DNA from: an uncultured Oscillospiraceae bacterium
GTDB taxonomy: Bacteria > Bacillota > Clostridia > UBA1212 > SIG427
Direction: 5' to 3'
DNA: 15,806 nucleotides
NCBI GenBank assembly: GCA_902465325.1
Contig: CABQMV010000035.1
Coordinates: forward strand, 1-15,806
The number at the start of each line of letters is the position of its first letter. The first letter of the stretch is position 1. Both the position numbers and the translations under genes were made by a program. The notes under the pieces are model-generated. The model made no database searches. It saw only the letters and a program-made list of their open reading frames with translations, and was not told the origin of the DNA. Of this stretch, positions 14,186 through 15,806 are shown in pieces.

Positions 14186-14649
14186 ATGGAAAAAGAAAAA
14201 AGAACTTTTGGACGGCGGAGAAGTCCGTAACCTTGTCCATTATCGTAACCATTTTGCTGTCTGCTGTTTTTATCTGCCTTATTTTTACCGCACCTATGGT
14301 ATTTCAATGGTTCTCACAACGGACCAGATCAGAAAACGCCTGCAGCACACTGATTGCCGTTTTTTATGTTTGCTGCCTGCCTGCGGCAGCTGCGGTAATC
14401 TTATTAATGAAGCTGCTTATAAACATACGGACCGGAAAGGTTTTTACCCATACCAATGTGATTTTGCTGCGCTATCTCTCCTGGTGCTGTTTTTTTGTCG
14501 TCCCCATTACAGCCATAGGCAGCTTTTCTTATATTTCTCTATTTGTAATTGCTGCCGCCGCAGCCTTTATGGGACTGATTCTGCGGGTTTTGAAAAATAT
14601 CATGGCCGCTGCCACAGAAATAAAAGGAGAAAACGATCTTACCGTTTAA
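14186..14649 (+). CDS. DUF2975 membrane protein, apparent frameshift near its start
   Basis: The main frame from about 14233 encodes four membrane helices (TLSIIVTILLSAVFICLIFTAP..., about 138 residues) and fits the DUF2975 family, which normally sits next to a small XRE regulator, as in Bacillus YoaS/YozG. The ribosome site AAAGGAG (14168-14174) points to ATG at 14186, but that frame gives only MEKEKRTFGRRRSP and stops at 14228-14230. The family-like sequence KKNFWTAEKSVTLS continues in the -1 frame. One extra A in the A-run at 14196-14201 would join the two. Alternatives are initiation at TTG 14233, just 3 bases after the leader stop, slippage on the A-run, a real mutation or a sequencing error. 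The TAA at 14647 lies in the next gene's ribosome site. Confidence 0.65.
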
Positions 14650-14659
14650 GGAGGGCCTT

Positions 14660-14866
14660 ATGTCAATCATTGTAAATTTAGATGTTATGATGGCCAAAAG
14701 AAAAATAAGCTCTGGGGAATTAGCAGAAAAAATCGGCATAACCCAAGCCAATTTATCAATTTTAAAAACCGGTAAGGCAAAGGCCATCCGATTTTCAACA
14801 CTAGAAAACATTTGCCGGGTGCTGGCATGTCAGCCCGGAGATATTTTAGAATACCGAAAGGAGTAA
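14660..14866 (+). CDS. small XRE-family (Cro/C1-type) transcriptional regulator
   Basis: A 68-residue DNA-binding protein made almost only of an XRE helix-turn-helix. Residues 17-38 (SSGELAEKIGITQANLSILKTG) form the helix-turn-helix, then FSTLENICRVLACQPGDILEY is the usual closing part of the domain. It resembles Bacillus YozG, which pairs with a DUF2975 membrane protein, the same arrangement as here. The ribosome site TAAGGAGG (14647-14654) contains the stop of the preceding gene, implying coupled translation. It probably binds the palindrome at 14120-14138, controlling its own operon (inference). The membrane partners may sense or tether it. Confidence 0.88.
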   Translation: MSIIVNLDVMMAKRKISSGELAEKIGITQANLSILKTGKAKAIRFSTLENICRVLACQPGDILEYRKE

Positions 14867-14873
14867 TTCACAA

Positions 14874-15277
14874 ATGAAAACAAAAAAAGATCTTTTTTAT
14901 GCTGCGGCAGCCGTCACTTTTGCCGTGGCGGCGGTAGCTTATACCTTTTGGGGATATTTTAACCTGGGGGCAACCCTTTCCTGCCTTCTGTTTCTGCTCC
15001 TGTCAACCTGTTATCTGGCAGACCGTACGCAAAAGCCAGGCGTCTTTTCGTGTCTGTGCGGGGGCTTGGCTCTATTCTCCTCTCTGGTCTATACCCTCAG
15101 CACCGACGTTCTGTTTAAATTCTTGGGAATACCGCTTATCCTCGGACTTACAGCAATTTACCTGTCCGGGCTGGGAGCCAACCTGCGGTACTGCTCCGTC
15201 AATATATGCACAACACGGAAAATGCCGTAACCATGCGGCTTTCCACTATCTTAAAGACAATTAAACAGCCCCTATGA
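14874..15277 (+). pseudogene. truncated multi-pass membrane protein (DUF4153/DUF4173-like N terminus)
   Basis: The open frame from ATG 14874 runs 118 residues to 15230. Residues 1-101 carry three or four hydrophobic helices (LFYAAAAVTFAVAAVAY, LSCLLFLLLSTCYL, LALFSSLVYTL, LGIPLILGLTAIYLSGLGA), resembling the N-terminal region of DUF4153/DUF4173 proteins, which are normally several hundred residues. Around 15200 the sensible frame changes: the ending NICTTRKMP looks out of frame, while the -1 frame continues as MHNTENAVTMRLSTILKTIKQPL and stops at 15275-15277. The rest of the gene is absent; hairpins and a different gene follow. The ribosome site AAAGGAG (14857-14863) overlaps the end of the XRE gene, so this was the third gene of the operon. 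A short functional product cannot be excluded. Confidence 0.6.
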
Positions 15278-15285
15278 TTACACCT

Positions 15286-15329
15286 AAAACGCCGTAGCAA
15301 GGTTGGACAAGCCTTGATATGGCGTTTTT
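15286..15329. repeat. long imperfect hairpin
   Basis: Outer arms AAAACGCC (15286-15293) and GGCGTTTT (15321-15328), and inner arms CAAGG and CCTTG, separated by a 4x4 internal loop with a 9-base apex. It could terminate either strand weakly. It begins within 10 bases of where the truncated operon stops, so it may also mark an element boundary. Confidence 0.6.
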
Positions 15330-15347
15330 AAGTGGGTAGGATATGCC

Positions 15348-15381
15348 GCCGCAGCTTCAAAAAAGTTGTGGCGTTTTTTTA
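15348..15381 (+). terminator. intrinsic terminator
   Basis: A 10-bp stem GCCGCAGCTT (15348-15357) with AAGTTGTGGC (15363-15372), including two G-T pairs, a CAAAA loop, then G and seven Ts. It is a strong rho-independent terminator for the plus strand, ending the truncated operon just before the Cys-rich gene. Confidence 0.8.
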
Positions 15382-15409
15382 TGCCCGCAGGAAAGGAGGT
15401 ACAGCCGGA

Positions 15410-15628
15410 ATGTATTTCACAGAGGGCGAGCAACGGGCGTTTGAATTGCTCATGCAGCAGAAGCCGGGATTTGACCGCTATCAATCCGGTTGTGCCGGAG
15501 ATGATGAGGATTGCGGCACTTGCCGTTTCTACCGCCCACAGTGGAAATATGAGTTTTGCGTTTTCAAAGAGTGTCCCTATCGCCCCGGCAAAAGGACGCG
15601 GAAAACACCCGCCAGCATGGACAAATAG
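15410..15628 (+). CDS. small cysteine-rich protein, mobile-element type
   Basis: A 72-residue hydrophilic protein with five Cys: C28, C35-x2-C38, C50 and C55, in a segment SGCAGDDEDCGTCRFYRPQW followed by FCVFKECPYRPGKRTR. The spacing suggests a small zinc-binding fold. I recognise the general type as a conserved hypothetical of conjugative and integrative elements in Firmicutes, often near mobilisation genes, but no specific function is known to me. ATG at 15410 has AAAGGAGG (15392-15399) 10 bases upstream; an in-frame ATG at 15332 lies before the terminator and is rejected. No promoter is evident in the 30 bases after the terminator. It is likely the first gene of an element that continues past the window. 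Confidence 0.7.
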   Translation: MYFTEGEQRAFELLMQQKPGFDRYQSGCAGDDEDCGTCRFYRPQWKYEFCVFKECPYRPGKRTRKTPASMDK

Positions 15629-15806
15629 ACGGGCAAAAAACCTTGTGCCATGCGGCTTTGCAGACGCGAAAACGGCAAAGGGCATATTGCAATAATGCTT
15701 TGCAATCAAAAAAAGCCTTTGCGTTGCATGGGGATATTCCGGCTATGAATATGAACTGTCAATACATTTAGCTACTGCTTACATTTCCTTTGCGCCCGTC
15801 CGCGTC
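15629..15806. other. window edge, no supported gene
   Basis: Only short frames are present, for example a 32-codon plus-strand frame from about 15650. Weak inverted repeats around 15680-15705 (ATTGCA/TGCAAT) are visible. The stretch is probably intergenic DNA of the putative mobile element. Confidence 0.4.

Noticed and set aside
15231..15659. Direct repeat CCATGCGGCTTT at 15231-15242 and 15648-15659 as possible attachment sites
   Set aside because: Twelve-base repeats are expected by chance in a window this size, and the second copy lies inside the supposed element.
15284..15709. Minus-strand open frame of 141 codons
   Set aside because: Antisense to the Cys-rich gene, which has a strong ribosome site, and it crosses both hairpins.
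1..15806. CRISPR arrays, rRNA, complete insertion sequences, riboswitches
   Set aside because: No regularly spaced repeats, rRNA segments, transposase genes or recognisable riboswitch cores were seen on either strand.

Overview
The window reads as chromosomal DNA from an anaerobic member of the Clostridia, most likely Lachnospiraceae-like. This is an inference from gene content, strong AAGGAGG ribosome binding sites, sigma-A promoters, a Rex-like redox operator and the clostridial subtype of phosphatidylserine synthase. No species can be named from sequence alone.

Layout. Bases 1-8.5 kb are tightly packed core genes. They begin with the 3' end of a lactate dehydrogenase gene and a hotdog acyl-CoA thioesterase, followed on the minus strand by a P-type cation ATPase with its own palindrome-containing promoter. 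Next is a minus-strand operon of a LUD-domain protein, an unrecognised membrane protein and a PIG-V-type glycosyltransferase. A divergent promoter pair then separates this operon from cysQ on the plus strand, which converges on a pssA-psd operon making phosphatidylethanolamine. Two convergent gene pairs overlap at their 3' ends.

From about 8.5 to 12.8 kb the DNA looks accessory. It holds a GNAT acetyltransferase with a consensus promoter, a decayed fragment of an AAA-ATPase/DUF234-type gene with an in-frame stop, gene-poor sequence, and one very large MerR-family regulator. That regulator joins a MerR head to a GyrI-like ligand domain, a beta-rich domain and a papain/C39-like domain without an evident catalytic histidine. 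Its promoter has the 19-bp spacer and inverted repeat expected for MerR control. This gene is the most unusual item in the window.

From 12.8 to 14.1 kb come tRNA-Arg(ACG) with promoter and terminator, and a complete lactate/malate-type dehydrogenase with a Rex-like site upstream. It carries Arg where classical LDHs have Gln102.

From 14.1 kb to the end is a small plus-strand operon: DUF2975 membrane protein, XRE regulator, truncated membrane protein. The first gene appears frameshifted at its start and the third is broken. Beyond two hairpins lies a small Cys-rich protein of the kind found in Firmicutes conjugative elements, so the right edge may be the start of an integrated element that truncated the operon.
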